In this document: in pieces, positions 61,491 through 64,000 of the stretch | Numbering within the stretch: position 1 is the first letter of the stretch | Layout of the letters: every line of letters begins with the position of its first letter | Assembly (NCBI GenBank): GCA_964017145.1 | Contig: OZ024843.1 | Coordinates: 4,234,443 to 4,298,442, forward strand | From: Agrocybe praecox | Taxonomy: Eukaryota; Basidiomycota; Agaricomycetes; Agaricales; Agrocybaceae | Length of the DNA stretch: 64,000 bases | Reading direction: 5' to 3' | Translations under genes and position numbers: made by a program | The notes under the pieces: model-generated | Databases searched by the model: none | Told to the model about the DNA's origin: nothing | The model's input: the letters and a program-made list of their open reading frames with translations, nothing else

Positions 61491-61661
61491 ATGTATCGAT
61501 CAAGATTCTACAGGAATAACCCTCTGGTACCTGATGTACCCGAGGTTGATGCATCTTCCGTCGCCCACCCCTCTAATGGATCCGCCTCATTCATTAATCG
61601 GGTACCTCCTCATCATGGTTTTGCCAGTGAACCTCCCTCTCGTTTTAACCCTTGGGAGTAA
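61491..61661 (+). other. short proline/serine-rich frame before the gap, uncertain
   Basis: The frame opens MYRSRFYRNN and contains VPDVPEVDASSVAHPSNGSA before a TAA. It is protein-like and may be a first exon, but the assembly gap 170 bases further on prevents a decision. Confidence 0.2.
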
Positions 61662-61835
61662 ACCGGCTCGTCTTATCTGTACCTGTCCCGTTATTTTTTT
61701 GGTCATTTTCCTGCGCTCGTTACTCTCGCTTTGCTTTGCTTTCCGTTCCGAATCAGTCACCTATCTTATTTGTAATAGTGAATCTAGTCGATAGTTGGGT
61801 CCATCAGTGACCAATAATTACTTTAGCCATCCATA

Positions 61836-62035
61836 NNNNNNNNNNNNNNNNNNNNNNNNNNNNNNNNNNNNNNNNNNNNNNNNNNNNNNNNNNNNNNNNN
61901 NNNNNNNNNNNNNNNNNNNNNNNNNNNNNNNNNNNNNNNNNNNNNNNNNNNNNNNNNNNNNNNNNNNNNNNNNNNNNNNNNNNNNNNNNNNNNNNNNNNN
62001 NNNNNNNNNNNNNNNNNNNNNNNNNNNNNNNNNNN
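61836..62035. other. assembly gap (200 N)
   Basis: Exactly 200 unknown bases. The round number suggests a placeholder of unknown true size. Frames running through it are meaningless. Confidence 0.99.
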
Positions 62036-62599
62036 AAATTCGAACCCATACCCGCCTGGTCCAAAGCTGCTACTCATCGTAGGAAATGTGAAGGACGTAC
62101 CTGCAGGAGCAGCTTGGAAGGTGTTTAAAAAATGGGGGAAGTAATACGGTGCGTTTCTTATAAGGGTGTTCACTTCGTGAGCTCACCTCGTATAAGCAGG
62201 CGATATTGTGTACTTCCATACATTCGGAAAACCTGTCGTTATTCTGAACTCGGCCAAAGATGCTCATTCTCGATAAGCGCGGTTCTATTTATTCATATCG
62301 ACCACCGCTGGAGCAGTCCAGTATGCAGCTGTATGACGTAGCTGGGTTTGGAAGCGCGTCGATCAGCCTCGCACGATGGCAGTAGTGGTCAAAGGATGAT
62401 GGATTCAGCTATGTACGCGTCGCGGTCACATAGTCTGTACACGATCTAATCTAATCAGACCGGTTGCACTGCCACACCGCTCGCCATGGCTAATGACATG
62501 TATGTTTCGCTGCGCTTGACGCCTGAACCCATGTTGACTGTATCATCGTTATCCTTTAGGATCGGCTGGGTGCGAAAACATCCTTATATTCTGTATTAA

Positions 62600-63000
62600 A
62601 TTTGTATTGCTCACGAGTCGCATAATAGTCATTCTCGTTAACAAGCATGGACTACTTAGAAAGGTCAAAACGACATCGCAAATACTTGCAATTTTACCTC
62701 GCGAAAGCCAACCTGCCGAATTAATATCCAATTCAGGAGAAAGAAGTCCACAAGATTCTCCTGAATATTTTTCAAGACCCTTCGGAATACAGGACACACA
62801 TCAAACTGTCAGTCGTTCACTCTACTTCGGATTCTTGACTGTATTCTTGACTAATGCTCTCAGCCACAGTATGACTAATGCAATTACAATTGTGTTAACG
62901 TACGGGCACCAGGTGAACTCAATGGACGACTCGCACGTCAATATTGCGGAGAAGGCAGTGTACACAATTCAAGTCGCTAGTCCAGTGTGCGCACATATCG
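62600..63000. other. intergenic beside the MITE, uncertain frame
   Basis: A plus-strand frame (62,607-63,014) contains LRKVKTTSQILAILPRESQ and SPEYFSRPFGIQD, but it runs into the inserted element and has no recognised family. It could be the remnant of a gene hit by the insertion. Confidence 0.25.
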
Positions 63001-63009
63001 TTGACCTTA
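63001..63009. repeat. target-site duplication, left
   Basis: TTGACCTTA, identical to 63,947-63,955, immediately borders the element. Confidence 0.9.
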
Positions 63010-63946
63010 AGTGAACGCTATTGACCCAGCACTTTTTCCGGGTGCAGTGACATGCCGAAAGCTCCGAAGCGTGTCATGTCACAACTTTCCAGATATGTTT
63101 TCCGGGCATACGCCAAGCCATAGTTAGCTACGTATGTACAAGCGAGATAATGCAGATATAGCTTATTCTTTGAATTGATCACATATTGAAATACTGGCTT
63201 ATAAATAATATCAAAGGTAGTCGAGCGAAGTTTTTTATTTTTATTTGTGACCGTCAAGTTTCAACTTACCGTCGTACATCGAACTTGCTGCTAACCTGAT
63301 ACTCTAGTAATTTGATCCTCCGTCAAGGACTTTTCATCTTCGGGGGCAGCTGATACAAATTGGATGCAAATGAAGGAGCGGCTGCCGCTTCCCCAGAGCC
63401 ACATGTGTCAGAATTGAATCGAGAAGCGCGTCGAGCCCGAGCCCTGAGTTATCACGAACTCCATACGGATTTTCCCTGTTGTTGCCTTTCTTCTTCGTAT
63501 CCTGTGTAACTTTTTACTTTCCAAGTATTTCAGACAGGTCTTTGAAAATCCGTCGCATTCGCAGGCTTCCTCATTTGACATGAATTGCAATGCTGATAAT
63601 CTGGCGAAATAAATTGACGTATTTTGGACGTGTTTTAAGTCTTGAAGCGCAGAGTAATTTAAGTGATCTAAGGAAATAAAAAAATAGGAAGTCGTTTCCA
63701 AGTCGTTGTCATTTCCTTACATTCTTGAAACAATGAAAATATGAAATGTTGACTTGTTAATATAACTCAGCAGACGACTGCAGGAACATATAAACATGTT
63801 TATATCATCTCGCTTGTACATATGTAGCTAACTATGTCTTGGCATATGCCCGGAAAACATATCTGGAAAGTTGTGACATGACACGCTTCGGAGTTTTCGG
63901 CATGTCACGTGCACCCGGAAAAAGTGCTGGGTCAATAGCGTTCACT
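63010..63946. mobile_element. Mutator-like non-autonomous element (MITE)
   Basis: The 937-bp element has terminal inverted repeats of about 139-140 bp (63,010-63,148 and 63,807-63,946) that begin AGTGAACGCTATTGACCCAG and differ at only a few positions. It is flanked by perfect 9-bp direct repeats TTGACCTTA (63,001-63,009 and 63,947-63,955). Long inverted repeats with a 9-bp target duplication are the hallmark of Mutator-like elements. The ~660-bp interior has no transposase; a 97-residue minus-strand frame there is not recognised. It would need a transposase supplied from elsewhere in the genome. Confidence 0.88.
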
Positions 63947-63955
63947 TTGACCTTA
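63947..63955. repeat. target-site duplication, right
   Basis: TTGACCTTA, identical to 63,001-63,009. Confidence 0.9.
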
Positions 63956-64000
63956 TTCCCTGGCGTATGTTGCGTTACTTTATTCAATTTACGCCTCTAA

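Noticed and set aside
61795..62173. Open frames spanning the N run
   Set aside because: They are artefacts of unknown bases.

Overview
This is nuclear DNA of a filamentous fungus, most likely a mushroom-forming basidiomycete (Agaricomycetes). The evidence is genes split by many short GT-AG introns of about 45-80 bases with CTNAC-like branch sites, a six-transmembrane-exon-type 7TM gene, an F-box LRR-like gene, small secreted proteins, a berberine-bridge-type oxidase, and Ty3/Gypsy chromovirus remains. All introns, starts and junctions below were worked out by eye from reading-frame continuity; none was checked by search or RNA data.

Layout. 1-4.2 kb: gene-poor, with small tandem repeats and relics. 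4.25-6.6 kb: a small secreted protein and an F-box protein. 7.4-14.2 kb: a very large six-BRCT protein resembling Rtt107/Brc1, on the minus strand. 12.6-19.9 kb: a direct tandem segmental duplication whose second copy holds a truncated, disabled BRCT gene. 20-20.6 kb: a second member of the small secreted family. 21.6-22.9 kb: an archaemetzincin. 23.8-26.2 kb: an intact 7TM protein next to a degenerate relative. 28.2-33.2 kb: a two-BTB plus CAP-Gly protein. 34.8-36.9 kb: a secreted FAD oxidase. 37-41.4 kb: gene-poor, with repeat relics. 41.5-49.0 kb: a complete 16-exon HEATR5/Laa1 gene.

From 49.6 to 55.0 kb lies an AT-rich satellite array with a monomer of about 157 bp, close to nucleosome length, arranged in blocks of about eight monomer types (higher-order repeats). 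One small intact-looking gene of unknown function sits just after it, followed by a detached satellite patch, a decayed chromovirus 3' end (57.8-58.7 kb), minisatellites, a GCGCGC-rich stretch, a 200-N assembly gap (61,836-62,035), and a 937-bp element with 139-bp inverted repeats and a perfect 9-bp target duplication (Mutator-like MITE).

The genes do not form one pathway. The housekeeping genes (LAA1 in AP-1 trafficking, RTT107-like in replication-fork repair, BTB/CAP-Gly, archaemetzincin) are separated by accessory genes and repeats. The right-hand 15 kb looks like heterochromatin, possibly pericentromeric or subtelomeric; that is inference. The strongest candidates for something undescribed are the 157-bp satellite, the bipartite upstream element found three times, and the small secreted protein family.
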